DNA of 64,000 bases from Pseudomonas fulva (GCF_023517795.1 NZ_CP082928.1:2046001-2110000); one strand, 5' to 3'. Positions 28,269-37,491 are shown, counted from the first letter of the stretch. Notes: generated by a model from the letters alone, not told the origin. Translations and numbers: made by a program.

Positions 28269-29033
28269 ATGAAACTGCACGACAAGACCCTGATCGTGAC
28301 CGGCGCCGCCTCGGGTATCGGCGCCGAAGTGGCCCGCCTGGCCCGCTGCGCCGGTGCCCGGGTGATCGCCCTGGATCGCCATGAGCCGCAGATCAGCGTA
28401 CACGCCTACCACCCGGTGGATCTCCGCGACCCGGCGAGCATCGACCAGGTCATCGCCCGCCTGCCCGAGCGCATCGACGGCCTGTGCAACATCGCCGGCT
28501 TGCCCGGCACGGCGCCTGCCGAGCTGGTCGGCCGGGTCAACTACCTGGGCCTGCGCCACCTCAGCGAGGGCCTGCTGCCGCGTCTGGCCGGCGGCTGCAT
28601 CGTCAACGCCGCGTCGATCCTTGGCGCCGAGTGGGCAAAGCGCCTCGAGGCGCACAAGGCCCTGGCCGCCACATCGGGTTTCGAGGCCGGCAGCACCTGG
28701 CTGGACGCCAACCCGGTCGAGCAGGCCACCTGTTACCAGTACTTCAAGGAGGCGCTGATCGTCTGGGCGTACCAGAACGCCTCGCCCTGGTTCCGCGAGC
28801 ACGACGTGCGCATCAACTGCGTGGCGCCCGGCCCGGTGTTCACGCCGATTCTCGGCGACTTCGTGCAGATGCTCAGCGACGAGCGCCTGGAACGCGACGG
28901 CCGCCATATGAAGCGCCCGGCCCTGGCCGACGAAGTGGCCGCCGTGGTGCTGTTTCTCTGCTCGGATGCGGCGCGCTGGGTATGCGGCGCCAACATCCCG
29001 GTCGATGGCGGGCTGGCCGCCAGCTACGTGTGA
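28269..29033 (+). CDS. SDR alcohol dehydrogenase, coniferyl-alcohol dehydrogenase type
   Basis: Short-chain dehydrogenase of 254 residues. The cofactor motif is TGAASGIGAEVARLA (about residues 12-26), followed by CNIAGLPG, NAASILGAEWA and the active site YQYFKEAL (Tyr-x3-Lys). The end is VWVCGANIPVDGG-like. Length and motifs fit coniferyl alcohol dehydrogenase CalA of Pseudomonas. It would oxidise an aromatic alcohol to the aldehyde used by the previous gene, 42 bases upstream. Confidence 0.83.
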   Translation: MKLHDKTLIVTGAASGIGAEVARLARCAGARVIALDRHEPQISVHAYHPVDLRDPASIDQVIARLPERIDGLCNIAGLPGTAPAELVGRVNYLGLRHLSEGLLPRLAGGCIVNAASILGAEWAKRLEAHKALAATSGFEAGSTWLDANPVEQATCYQYFKEALIVWAYQNASPWFREHDVRINCVAPGPVFTPILGDFVQMLSDERLERDGRHMKRPALADEVAAVVLFLCSDAARWVCGANIPVDGGLAASYV

Positions 29034-29059
29034 GTCGCGCCCAGGCGGCGCAGCGATCT

Positions 29060-29078
29060 ATGAAAACAACAAGAAGGA
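29060..29078 (+). promoter_or_regulatory. A-rich Hfq/Crc-like motif before the outer-membrane channel
   Basis: ATGAAAACAACAAGAAGGA contains the same AAAACAACAAG core as the site at 28245 and runs into the ribosome site for the start at 29087. The ATG at 29060 is in frame and could be an alternative start. Confidence 0.55.
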
Positions 29079-29086
29079 TCACCACC

Positions 29087-30034
29087 ATGCACGCATCACG
29101 TCTCCCGCTTCTGACCCTCGGCCTGGCGGCCCTGGCAGGCACCGCCCAGGCCTACGACCTGCCCACGGTCAACCTCGGCTCCACCAGTTTCTACGACGGC
29201 GCGCCCCTGCCCGGCGGGCCCGGCAGCTACCTGGTCGAGTACCTGGTGTACGGCAAGGCTTCGCGCTTCAACGACGAGCGCGGCGACAAGCTGCCGCTGC
29301 CCAGGCAGGAGATCGAGACCTTCGCGCCGGTCACCCAGTACATTCACCTGGGCCAGCCGATGTCAGGCGGCTGGATGCCCGGCGCCACGGTGATCGTGCC
29401 CTGGCTGGCCCATGCCGAGGTGGACGACGGCCTCGACAACGCCGTGCTCAGTTCACGCGAAGGCGTGGGCGACATGGTGCTGGGGGCGTTCCTGCAATCG
29501 CCGCTGACCACCCGCGCCGATGGCTCCCCGCTGTTCGCCCAGCGCATCGAGGCCGAGGTGATCCTGCCCACCGGCGCCTACGACCGCAACAAGTCGGTCA
29601 ACCCGGGCAGCAACTTCTGGTCGTTCAACCCCTACTACGCGGCCACCTACTGGTTCACGCCGCAGTGGTCGGTCAGCGGGCGCTTCTGGTACCTGTGGAA
29701 TGCCAAGAACCGCGACCCCTCGACGGCCTTCGGCGATGTGTCCAGCACCCAGGCGGGCCAGGCGCTGCATGCCAACCTGGCCACCCAGTACGCGCTCAAC
29801 GACAAACTGAGCATCGGCCTGGCCGGCTACTGGCTCAAGCAGATCAGCGATACCGAGGTCGATGGCCGCGACGTCAGCGGCCGCCGCGAGCAGGTCTGGG
29901 CCATCGGCCCGGGGCTGACCTACAGCTTCTCGAAAGAGAACATCCTCACCGCCAACAGTTACTTCGAGCAGGGCGCCGAGAACCGCACGGAGGGCAACAA
30001 GTTGGTGCTCAGCTTCGTGCACAAACTGTTTTAG
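29087..30034 (+). CDS. Outer-membrane channel, phenol-degradation MetA family
   Basis: Predicted outer-membrane beta-barrel of 315 residues. The signal peptide is MHASRLPLLTLGLAALAGT with likely cleavage after AQA. Alternating aromatic strands follow, such as NPYYAATYWFTPQWSVSGRF, and it ends in a terminal phenylalanine (SFVHKLF) as barrels do. The MetA-pathway family is thought to help hydrophobic aromatics enter. The start at 29087 has AAGAAGGA 8 bases upstream; an in-frame ATG at 29060 would add 9 residues. Confidence 0.82.
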   Translation: MHASRLPLLTLGLAALAGTAQAYDLPTVNLGSTSFYDGAPLPGGPGSYLVEYLVYGKASRFNDERGDKLPLPRQEIETFAPVTQYIHLGQPMSGGWMPGATVIVPWLAHAEVDDGLDNAVLSSREGVGDMVLGAFLQSPLTTRADGSPLFAQRIEAEVILPTGAYDRNKSVNPGSNFWSFNPYYAATYWFTPQWSVSGRFWYLWNAKNRDPSTAFGDVSSTQAGQALHANLATQYALNDKLSIGLAGYWLKQISDTEVDGRDVSGRREQVWAIGPGLTYSFSKENILTANSYFEQGAENRTEGNKLVLSFVHKLF

Positions 30035-30055
30035 CGCCCCCCGGCGCGATACTCG

Positions 30056-31072
30056 TCACGGCGCCTTGGCGACGGGCACAGGCTGCGCGGCCTGCGCTTC
30101 GACGGCAGCTTCCGGACGGCGCGCATAGCGCTGGGCGAGCACCGCGCAGACCATCAGCTGGATCTGGTGGAAGATCATCATCGGCAGGATCATCAGGCCG
30201 ATGCTACTGCCGGCGAACAGCACCTGGGCCATCGGCACGCCGGTGGCCAGGCTCTTTTTCGAGCCGCAGAACAGGATGGTGATGCGGTCTTCCTGGTTGA
30301 ACCCGCACACCTTGCCGAGCAGCGCGGTGATGCCCAGCGCCAGGGCCAGCAACAGGCAGCAGGAGAAGATCAGCAGGCCGAGCGTGGTCCATGACACCTG
30401 ATTCCACAGGCCCTCTACCACCGCCGCGCTGAACGCGGTGTAGACCACCAAGAGGATCGAACTCTGGTCGACGTACTTGAGCCAGTTCTTGTTGCGGCCG
30501 ACCCAGGCGCCGATCCAGCGCCGGGCGATCTGGCCGAGAATGAACGGCACCAGCAGTTGCAGGGTGATCTTGCCGATGGCGTCGAGCAGCGAGCCGCCGC
30601 TGCCGTGCACGTCCATCAGCAGCGCCACCAGCAGCGGAGTGAGGAAGATGCCGAACAGGCTGGACGCCGCCGCGCTGCAGATCGCGGCGGGGATGTTGCC
30701 GCGCGCCAGCGAGGTGAAAGCGATGGCCGACTGCACCGTGGCCGGCAGGGCGCACAGGTAGAGCATGCCCAGGTACAGCTCGGTGCCGATCAACGGCGAC
30801 AGGAGCGGCTTGAGAGCCAGCCCCAGCAGCGGAAAGAGGATGAAGGTGCAGCTGAACACCAGCAGGTGCAGGCGCCAGTGGCCGGCACCGGCGAGGATCG
30901 CCTCGCGGGACAGCTTGGCGCCGTGCAGGAAGAACAACAGGGCGATGGCCAGGTTGGTGATCCAGCCGAACGCCACGGCTGCCTGGCCGCTGACGGGCAG
31001 AAAGGTGGCGGTGAGCACGACGGCGATCAGCGTCAGGGTGAAGTTGTCGGGCAGTAAACGGGAACGGGCCAT
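30056..31072 (-). CDS. BASS-type (sodium/bile acid symporter-like) transporter
   Basis: Inner-membrane protein of 338 residues from the ATG at 31072 (MARSRLLPDNFTLTL), with about ten hydrophobic segments. Family features include FLHGAKLSREAI, CALPATVQSAIAFTSLARGN and FCGSKKSLATGVPMAQVLFA, typical of the SBF-like PF13593 group. Its substrate is unknown. It diverges from an AraC-type regulator only 98 bases away, which probably controls it. Confidence 0.85.
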   Translation of the reverse strand: MARSRLLPDNFTLTLIAVVLTATFLPVSGQAAVAFGWITNLAIALLFFLHGAKLSREAILAGAGHWRLHLLVFSCTFILFPLLGLALKPLLSPLIGTELYLGMLYLCALPATVQSAIAFTSLARGNIPAAICSAAASSLFGIFLTPLLVALLMDVHGSGGSLLDAIGKITLQLLVPFILGQIARRWIGAWVGRNKNWLKYVDQSSILLVVYTAFSAAVVEGLWNQVSWTTLGLLIFSCCLLLALALGITALLGKVCGFNQEDRITILFCGSKKSLATGVPMAQVLFAGSSIGLMILPMMIFHQIQLMVCAVLAQRYARRPEAAVEAQAAQPVPVAKAP

Positions 31073-31170
31073 GGGCAGGACTCCGGGCAGGCGATGGCAG
31101 ACAGTTGCCACAGAAAGGCGGCCACTCTACCCTGAGCGGCAATTGCCGACTAACGCCATAAAGCCAGATC

Positions 31171-31959
31171 ATGTCGCTTAACGGACAAACCTTTGCCGAG
31201 CGCAGCATTCCCCAGCTGGCACGCCTGCCCCGGCCGCTCTATGCACGCAACGAATCGCTGCCACACCAGACCGGTACGCCGCGCCACAGCCATGCCTGGG
31301 TGCAACTGACCTATGCGATCCAGGGTGTGCTGCACGTGCGCACCGCAGCCGGCAGTTTCGTCGCGCCGCCGCAGCGGGCGATCTGGATTCCCGCCGGCCT
31401 GGAGCACGAGGTACTGAGTTCGCCGAACACCGAGATGCGCAGCCTCTACCTGCAGGACCAACCCCCCGAGAACGGAGCGCAGAGCTGCCGGGTGCTGGGC
31501 GTGGATGCCCTGACCCGCGAGTTGATTCGCAGCTTCTGCGAACTGCCGGTGGAGTACGACGAAAGCGGGCCGGACGGTCGTCTCGCCCAGGTGCTGCTCG
31601 ACCGCCTGCGGATGGCGCCGGAAGTGCGCCTGTCGCTACCGCTGCCAAGCGACGCGCGCCTGAAAGAACTGTGCAGCCGGCTGCAGAAGAAACCGGACGA
31701 CGACCGTACCCTGGCCGCCTGGGGCGAAGGCCTCGGCGTGTCGGAAAAGACCCTCAGCCGCCTGTTCCTGCGCGATACCGGCCTGACCTTTCGCGCCTGG
31801 CGGCAACGCCTGCGCCTGCTCGGCGCGCTGACGCCGCTGGAGCGCGGCGAACGGGTCACCGACGTCGCCCTGCTCTGTGGCTACGACTCCACCTCGGCCT
31901 TCATCGCCGCGTTTCGCCAGCAGTTCGGCGCCACGCCGGGCGAGTTCTTCAGCAGCTGA
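31171..31959 (+). CDS. AraC-family regulator with cupin sensor domain
   Basis: Regulator of 262 residues. The N-terminal cupin domain (PRHSHAWVQLTYAIQGVLHV) senses a ligand. The C-terminal AraC helix-turn-helix pair spans about 165-262 (LGVSEKTLSRLFLRDTGLTF; LLCGYDSTSAFIAAFRQQFG). It resembles the NimR/YdeO-like group that controls neighbouring efflux or uptake genes. It is divergent from the BASS transporter, and its ligand is unknown. Confidence 0.85.
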   Translation: MSLNGQTFAERSIPQLARLPRPLYARNESLPHQTGTPRHSHAWVQLTYAIQGVLHVRTAAGSFVAPPQRAIWIPAGLEHEVLSSPNTEMRSLYLQDQPPENGAQSCRVLGVDALTRELIRSFCELPVEYDESGPDGRLAQVLLDRLRMAPEVRLSLPLPSDARLKELCSRLQKKPDDDRTLAAWGEGLGVSEKTLSRLFLRDTGLTFRAWRQRLRLLGALTPLERGERVTDVALLCGYDSTSAFIAAFRQQFGATPGEFFSS

Positions 31960-31960
31960 A

Positions 31961-32740
31961 TCAGCTGCAGCGGCGCACCTGCAGGCCCGAGTAACCGTGC
32001 TCGCCCGGCTCGCCCGCGAGCACCAGTTGCCCGCCTGCTGCCAGTTCGCGGGCACGCCAGAACAGAAAGTAATCGGTGGCGAAGAAGCCGTCGCAGCGCG
32101 CCATCACCTCGGCCATTACCCGTGCCAAGGGTTGCGGCTCGGCGCGGGCGTGGCGCAGCAGCGCCGCGTCGATGGCCTGGTAATCCTCGGCGCTGAATGC
32201 ACCCGCCTGCCAGCGATGAATCAGCCCGCCATCGGCAACCGCGGCACGCCACTGCGCTGCCAGCACAGCGAGGCGTTCGGGCCCGACCGGCTGCGGGTTG
32301 GCCAGTTCCAGCAATGCCCGAGGGGCATGCATGGCTACCGCCTTGCGGCTCTGCACCCAGCTGTTGCCGGTGCCGCAAGCCACCTCGATCAGGGCCACGC
32401 CGCTGCCCTCGAGGGCATGGGCGGCCCGTGCCATCAGCAGTTGCTCGCTGGCGCTGTCGCCATGCCAGACGGTTACCGGCCGCGCCTGGCGGGCCAGATC
32501 GGCGAGCCACCGCGCATCGGCGGGCAGGTCCACCTCAAAATCCGGTACCGGCGTCACGCCCGCCGGCCATACCCCACGCCAGAACGCCGCGCGGGCCGCA
32601 CAGGGCGGCGCGTCGACATCGCCCAGCGGGCCGACGGCCAGGTCGTCGCGCAGCACACGCAAGCCTGCTTCAGCGGCCTCCTGGCCGATCACATGAGTGA
32701 CGCCGGCGACGGCATTGTCGCCACAGACCAGATGCCACAT
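31961..32740 (-). CDS. DUF1835/DUF3658-like protein
   Basis: Cytoplasmic protein of 259 residues. It starts MWHLVCGDNAVAGVTHVIG and has VTVWHGDSASEQLLMARAAH, both typical of the DUF1835 N-terminal domain, with a DUF3658-like C-terminal half. Function unknown. Its stop is 1 base from the convergent AraC gene stop. A 19-base gap separates it from the upstream periplasmic protein, so the two may be cotranscribed. Confidence 0.72.
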   Translation of the reverse strand: MWHLVCGDNAVAGVTHVIGQEAAEAGLRVLRDDLAVGPLGDVDAPPCAARAAFWRGVWPAGVTPVPDFEVDLPADARWLADLARQARPVTVWHGDSASEQLLMARAAHALEGSGVALIEVACGTGNSWVQSRKAVAMHAPRALLELANPQPVGPERLAVLAAQWRAAVADGGLIHRWQAGAFSAEDYQAIDAALLRHARAEPQPLARVMAEVMARCDGFFATDYFLFWRARELAAGGQLVLAGEPGEHGYSGLQVRRCS

Positions 32741-32759
32741 AAGTCCTCCTCATCGAGCG

Positions 32760-33857
32760 TTACGGGGTGAGTTTCACCGTCAGCGGCGGTTTCTCGCCTT
32801 GCTGCCAGGTGCCGGTCAGACTGCCATCGGCCTGGCGTTTGAGCATGAAGTGGGCCGGTGGTTCGCCGCCTTCCAGAAGGGTGAGTGAATCCTGCTGAAG
32901 TTCGCCGCCCAGCCGGATCAGGCTGGCGTGTTTGTCGTAGAAGTAGCCGGCCGACAGGCTGTGATCGGCATATTGCTGCTCGATCACCAGGGTGACCGGG
33001 TAGCGTCCGAGGTTGCCGCGGTACGCGCCTTGCAACGTGCTATTGGCGGGCAAGGTGCAGTCGCTGCGCTTTTCCAGCAGCAGGCAGCGGCCGTAGGGGC
33101 TCAGATCGTCACTCAGGGCTGGGTAGCTGAAGCTGCTGGTAAATTCGCCCAGGTCGTCCAGTGCGCGCAGGGCATGGCTGGCGCAGCTCTCGCCGACCAG
33201 CGTCAGGCCGTCGCTGCCCAGCTGCAGACGGTCGTAGTCCAGGCCCGCATCGCGCCGCGTGCTGAGGCATTCGGTGTACATGGCGCGCTGATCTTCCACC
33301 TGCTGGTCGTCATCGCTCAGCTTACCGGCGTTCGCCGGTGTGCTTGGTGGCAGGGCCTTGAGAACGTCTTCCAGGCGCTTGACCCGCTGCGCCTGCAGCT
33401 CGCCCTGCAGACGCTGCCGGCTATCGGCGCTGAGCAGCTGTGGCAAGCCGATGGGCCGGCCGCTCGCCAGGTCGAAGTTGTAGGTGCGCGTGCCCTGGCT
33501 GGTGTAGGCGCCGGTGTATTCGCCGTCGATGGCCAGAGACAGGAATCCCGGGCCTTGGCCGAGAACCCGGTAATCGAGGTTGGTCACGCCGATGGTCTGG
33601 CCCTTCTGGGGCTGCACCTTCTCGAACGGTGATTTGGCGAAGCGCCCCGGCAGCGCCTCCAGTTCGCCTGCATGCAGGAAGGTGTTGATCCGGGCGATGG
33701 CCGGGCTGTCGCCGACCAGCAGCGGGAAGCGGTAGGTTTCCCAATCGCTGCGCTTGTCGGTGAGATCGTCGATACGCACATCGGCCAGCGCCGGCAGGGC
33801 GATGGCAAGCAGGGGCAAGAGCAGCAGGCGCACGAAAAACGTCCTTATTCCTGTCAC
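32760..33857 (-). CDS. Conserved periplasmic protein of unknown function
   Basis: Protein of 365 residues with a signal peptide (VRLLLLPLLAIALPALA-D). The mature part has a beta-rich look (TGAYTSQGTRTYNFDLASGR). Four cysteines may form disulphides (YTECLSTR, GESCAS, YGRCLLLEKRSDC). It resembles secreted DUF3298-like proteins in the pattern of a phrase about tree sums and printed output, but I cannot assign a family. Confidence 0.6.
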   Translation of the reverse strand: MTGIRTFFVRLLLLPLLAIALPALADVRIDDLTDKRSDWETYRFPLLVGDSPAIARINTFLHAGELEALPGRFAKSPFEKVQPQKGQTIGVTNLDYRVLGQGPGFLSLAIDGEYTGAYTSQGTRTYNFDLASGRPIGLPQLLSADSRQRLQGELQAQRVKRLEDVLKALPPSTPANAGKLSDDDQQVEDQRAMYTECLSTRRDAGLDYDRLQLGSDGLTLVGESCASHALRALDDLGEFTSSFSYPALSDDLSPYGRCLLLEKRSDCTLPANSTLQGAYRGNLGRYPVTLVIEQQYADHSLSAGYFYDKHASLIRLGGELQQDSLTLLEGGEPPAHFMLKRQADGSLTGTWQQGEKPPLTVKLTP

Positions 33858-33906
33858 GGGAGGCCGGCAGTATCCGCCACGCCCAGCGTGAACTCCAGGC
33901 GCCGAA

Positions 33907-35325
33907 TCAGAGCAGCTTGCCGGGGTTCATCAGCCCGCTCGGATCGAGCGCGCTCTTGAAGCTACGCATCAGCTCCAGTTCCAGCGGGTCCTTGTAGCGC
34001 CGCGCCGCCTCGCGCTTGGCCTGGCCGAGGCCATGCTCGGCGCTGATGCTGCCGGCGAAGGCCGCGGTCACGTCGTAGATCAGGTGCATGATCGCCTCGG
34101 CCTGGGCCTTGAACGGGGCATCCTCGCTGCCCAGCGGCTTGCTGATGTTGTAGTGCAGGTTGCCATCGCCAACGTGGCCATAGCAGACGATGCGCACGCC
34201 GGGAAATGCCTGCTGCAAGCGCTCGTCCGCCTGGGCGATGAAGGCGGCAATGGAGCTGACCGGCACGCTGATGTCGTGCTTGAGGCTCGGCCCCTCGTGG
34301 TTCTGCGCTTCGGAAATGCCCTCACGCAACTTCCACAACGCCGCGACCTGCGCCTCGCTGCCCGCCACCACGGCGTCCAGCGCCTCGCCCTGCTCGAAGG
34401 CGGTAACGAGGCCGGTTTCCAGCATGCCGTTGAGTGGCGCCTCGGGCAGCGTGTCACTGAGTTCGATCAGCACGTACCAGGGATGCTCCTCGGCGAAGGG
34501 ATCGCTGCAACCCGGTACGTGGCGCAGCACGAACGCCACGCTCTGCCGCGACATCAGCTCGAAGCCGGTGAGGCGATCACCACACAACGCGCGCATACGA
34601 CCGATCAGCGCCACCGCCGCCTGCGGGCTGGGCAGAGCGACCCAGGCGGTGGTGCGGCTGCGCACCGCCGGGTAGAGCTTGAGCACCGCCGCGGTGATGA
34701 CGCCCAGGGTGCCTTCGCTGCCGATGAACAGCTGCTTGAGGTCATAGCCGGTGTTGTCCTTGCGCAGGCCGCGCAAGCCATTCCAGAGGCGCCCATCGGG
34801 CAGCACCACTTCCAGGCCCAGGGTCAGGTCGCGCATGTTGCCGTAGCGCAGCACGGCGGTGCCGCCGGCGTTGGTCGCCAGGTTGCCGCCGATGGTGCAA
34901 CTGCCTTCGGCGCCCAGCGACAGGGGAAACTGGCGCCCCACCGCAGCGGCGGCTTCCTGCACCTGCTGGAGCACCACGCCGGCCTCGACGGTGATGGTTT
35001 CGTTGCCCGCATCGACGTCACGAATCCGAGTCAGGCGGGTCAACGACAGCACCACCTGGTGCCCCGAGTCGTCGGGGATCGACCCGCCACACAGGCCGGT
35101 GTTGCCGCCCTGAGGCACCAGCGCCACGCCGGCCTGGTGGCAGGCGCGAACCACTGCGGCCACTTCGTCGCTGGAGGCCGGGCGCACCACCAACGCGGCG
35201 CGGCCGCGGTAGGCGTTACGCCAGTCGCTGAGGTAGGCCTGCATGGCGGCCTGGTCATCGATCAGGCCGGCCGGGCCGACGATCTCGCCCAGGGTCCTTA
35301 GCAGTTCGGCTGGCAGGTGGCTCAT
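33907..35325 (-). CDS. FAD-linked 2-hydroxyacid dehydrogenase (D-2-hydroxyglutarate dehydrogenase-like)
   Basis: FAD-binding oxidoreductase of 472 residues from the ATG at 35325 (MSHLPAELLRTLGEIVGPAG); the frame is open further up but does not match the family. The FAD_binding_4 domain has VPQGGNTGLCGGSIPD and GSCTIGGNLATNAGGTAVLRYG. The C-terminal FAD-oxidase domain has CYGHVGDGNLHYNISKP and SAEHGLGQAKRE. D-2-hydroxyglutarate or D-lactate are likely substrates. Cytoplasmic or membrane-associated. Confidence 0.85.
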   Translation of the reverse strand: MSHLPAELLRTLGEIVGPAGLIDDQAAMQAYLSDWRNAYRGRAALVVRPASSDEVAAVVRACHQAGVALVPQGGNTGLCGGSIPDDSGHQVVLSLTRLTRIRDVDAGNETITVEAGVVLQQVQEAAAAVGRQFPLSLGAEGSCTIGGNLATNAGGTAVLRYGNMRDLTLGLEVVLPDGRLWNGLRGLRKDNTGYDLKQLFIGSEGTLGVITAAVLKLYPAVRSRTTAWVALPSPQAAVALIGRMRALCGDRLTGFELMSRQSVAFVLRHVPGCSDPFAEEHPWYVLIELSDTLPEAPLNGMLETGLVTAFEQGEALDAVVAGSEAQVAALWKLREGISEAQNHEGPSLKHDISVPVSSIAAFIAQADERLQQAFPGVRIVCYGHVGDGNLHYNISKPLGSEDAPFKAQAEAIMHLIYDVTAAFAGSISAEHGLGQAKREAARRYKDPLELELMRSFKSALDPSGLMNPGKLL

Positions 35326-35971
35326 GCAAGGGTACTCCGCAGGAATGGTCAGAATGGCCGCTGACTCGACAATGCGAACTCGACAGCCGGGGAGAGAGAC
35401 CGCTTTACGCAGGCCTCGGCAGATGAACTCAGCGCTGGAGGCAATACATGGCAAGACTTATCGAGCCGCCAGAGAAAGTTCCGCCGAGCAAGTTACTGGT
35501 ACCAATAAATCATAAGTCATCGTATAACGAAATTTAAATCGGCAATAATCCGCCCATTAACGGCTTACCAATAGGCAAGAATCCGCCTACTTAAAGATCA
35601 ATATCTAAATCCATATAGTAGGAAAGATAATGAAACATTTAATAAACCAGCTATTAATCAGCAGTTTATGGAAATGAAACATTATGAATCGGCTTGTCGA
35701 AAGATGCTTTGTTGACAGGCTGGACAGCGCAGACAATCATCCTCTCGTCGTCATATGACAACGTACGACACAAACTAATAATAATCATAGGATCCGCTCT
35801 CGCCATGAGTAACCGCAGCAGTCCAGACCGGCACTAACGCCGCCTCGCCATCCCCAATCGCCATATGACTTACCTGCCGATCAATTATCGGGCGGGTTGG
35901 GCTTCCTATTAAGTGCGCGCTGAAAACAAGCCATCGAGTTGTTCAGGCGTGGCGTTATCGGAGAACTTCCA
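35326..35971. other. AT-rich intergenic region with two short reading frames
   Basis: 646 bases without an assignable gene. From about 35480 to 35800 the sequence is markedly AT-rich against high-GC neighbours. AATCCGCC occurs at 35547 and 35580. Two short frames have ribosome-like sites: 35630-35677 (15 codons, MKHLINQLLISSLWK, after AGGA) and 35805-35837 (10 codons, MSNRSSPDRH). The second follows an AAnAAnAA stretch at 35772-35788. They could be leader peptides or chance. The promoter of tctCBA should lie here. Confidence 0.6.
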
Positions 35972-36940
35972 ATGAATAAAATTCTGTCCGCGACCTTGCT
36001 GTCCGCTGCCCTATTGACCACTTCCGCCACCAGCTTCGCCCAGGAGTCGAACTGGCCGACCCGTGCGGTGCAGGTGGTGGTACCGGCCAACGCTGGCGGC
36101 GACACCGACTTCAATGCCCGCATGATGGCCAAGTACTTCACCCAGATCACCGGCAAGCCGATGGTGATCACCAATATGGGCGGCGGTGGCGGCACGGTGG
36201 CGGCTTCCCACGTAAAAGAATCATCGGCTGACGGCCACACCATCCTGTTCACCCACACCGGCCAGTTGATCGTCAACGAAGTCGCCGGCCTCAGCGAGGA
36301 CAGCTATGACGCCTTCGACATTTCCTGCATCGCCGGCGTCGACAAGGCATCGATCTTCGTGGCCTCCAAGCAGTCGGGCATCGACAGCGTCGAGAAGCTG
36401 ATCGCCCAAGCCAAGGAGAAACCCAAGAGCGTCACCTACGGCACCGAGATGGGCAACTTCTCCCACCTGCAGGGCCTGATGTTCGAGAAGCGCACCGGTA
36501 CCGAGCTGCGCTACATCGACACCGGCACCGTGGCCGAGCGGATCGTCGCGCTGCTGGGCGGGCGCATCGACATGGGCGCGATCAGCTACGGCGCGCTGCA
36601 GGACTATATCCAGAGCGGCGCGATGAACGCCCTGGCGCAGCCCAACGAGGAGCGCAACCCGCTGGTCGGCGACATCCCCACCTTCCGCGAGAAGGACGTC
36701 GACCTGATCGTCGAGAAGCCTTACGTGGTGGCCTTTCCCAAGGGCACCGACGCCGCCATCGTGGCCAAGATGGCCGAGGTCATGAAACAGATCACCGAGA
36801 TCCCCAACTACGCCGAGGAACTGGCCAAGACCTACAAGCAGCCGGTGGCCTACTACGGCACGGACGACGCCATCGCCATGCTCAAGGAGCACCGCGAGGA
36901 ATTCATGCAGTTCAAGGACGCCCTGCGGCAATCGAACTGA
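35972..36940 (+). CDS. tctC: Tripartite tricarboxylate transporter binding protein
   Basis: Periplasmic Bug-type receptor of 322 residues. The start at 35972 has GGAGAA 7 bases upstream. The signal peptide is MNKILSATLLSAALLTTSAT, cleaved after SFA or thereabouts. The mature part has WPTRAVQVVVPANAGGDTDF and the pocket motif NMGGGGGTVAAS. It binds a carboxylate and passes it to TctBA. It is 61 bases ahead of tctB. No TctDE two-component regulator is adjacent. Confidence 0.9.
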   Translation: MNKILSATLLSAALLTTSATSFAQESNWPTRAVQVVVPANAGGDTDFNARMMAKYFTQITGKPMVITNMGGGGGTVAASHVKESSADGHTILFTHTGQLIVNEVAGLSEDSYDAFDISCIAGVDKASIFVASKQSGIDSVEKLIAQAKEKPKSVTYGTEMGNFSHLQGLMFEKRTGTELRYIDTGTVAERIVALLGGRIDMGAISYGALQDYIQSGAMNALAQPNEERNPLVGDIPTFREKDVDLIVEKPYVVAFPKGTDAAIVAKMAEVMKQITEIPNYAEELAKTYKQPVAYYGTDDAIAMLKEHREEFMQFKDALRQSN

Positions 36941-37001
36941 CCCCGGCAGCCGCAAGCCCACGCTTGCGGCTTTTCCATTCCCCGATCCATAGGAGTTCGC
37001 T

Positions 37002-37481
37002 GTGGATGCTTTCAAGCGAAAAGAGCTGATCACCGGCGGCTTCATGCTGGCCGCCGGCATCGCTTACCTGCTGGCCACCATGAGCCTGCCGCGCAAGTCG
37101 TTCATCGACGCCGCGTTCGTGCCCTACGTACTGGCGATCTTCATGTGCGGGCTGGGCGTGCTGCAGCTGGTGTTCGGCTTTCGCAACCCGCCGGCCGCAG
37201 ATAGCCCGGCCAACGGCAAGAAGGACGAGGTCTCCGAATACGGTACGGTGATCAAGACCCTGGCGCTGATCGCCGCCTACATCGCCACCCTGGAGCCCAT
37301 CGGCTTTCCCATCGTCACGGCGATCTACCTGTACCTGCAGTTCATCGTGCTGACGCCCCACGGCCAGAAGATCGGCCACCTGACCTACGCGATCACGGCG
37401 ATCATCTCGGCCATCGTCATCTACCTCATCTTCCGCCAGGGCTTCGATCTGATGCTGCCCTCAGGCGTGCTGAACATCTAG
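37002..37481 (+). CDS. tctB: Tripartite tricarboxylate transporter small membrane protein
   Basis: Inner-membrane protein of 159 residues, GTG start with AGGAG 6 bases upstream. Four hydrophobic segments (GGFMLAAGIAYLLATMS; VLAIFMCGLGVLQLVFGF; LALIAAYIATLEPIGFPIVT; AITAIISAIVIYLIF) match the TctB family. It partners TctA in sodium-driven uptake of tricarboxylate-like compounds. Confidence 0.88.
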   Translation: MDAFKRKELITGGFMLAAGIAYLLATMSLPRKSFIDAAFVPYVLAIFMCGLGVLQLVFGFRNPPAADSPANGKKDEVSEYGTVIKTLALIAAYIATLEPIGFPIVTAIYLYLQFIVLTPHGQKIGHLTYAITAIISAIVIYLIFRQGFDLMLPSGVLNI

Positions 37482-37491
37482 GAGACGCGCG

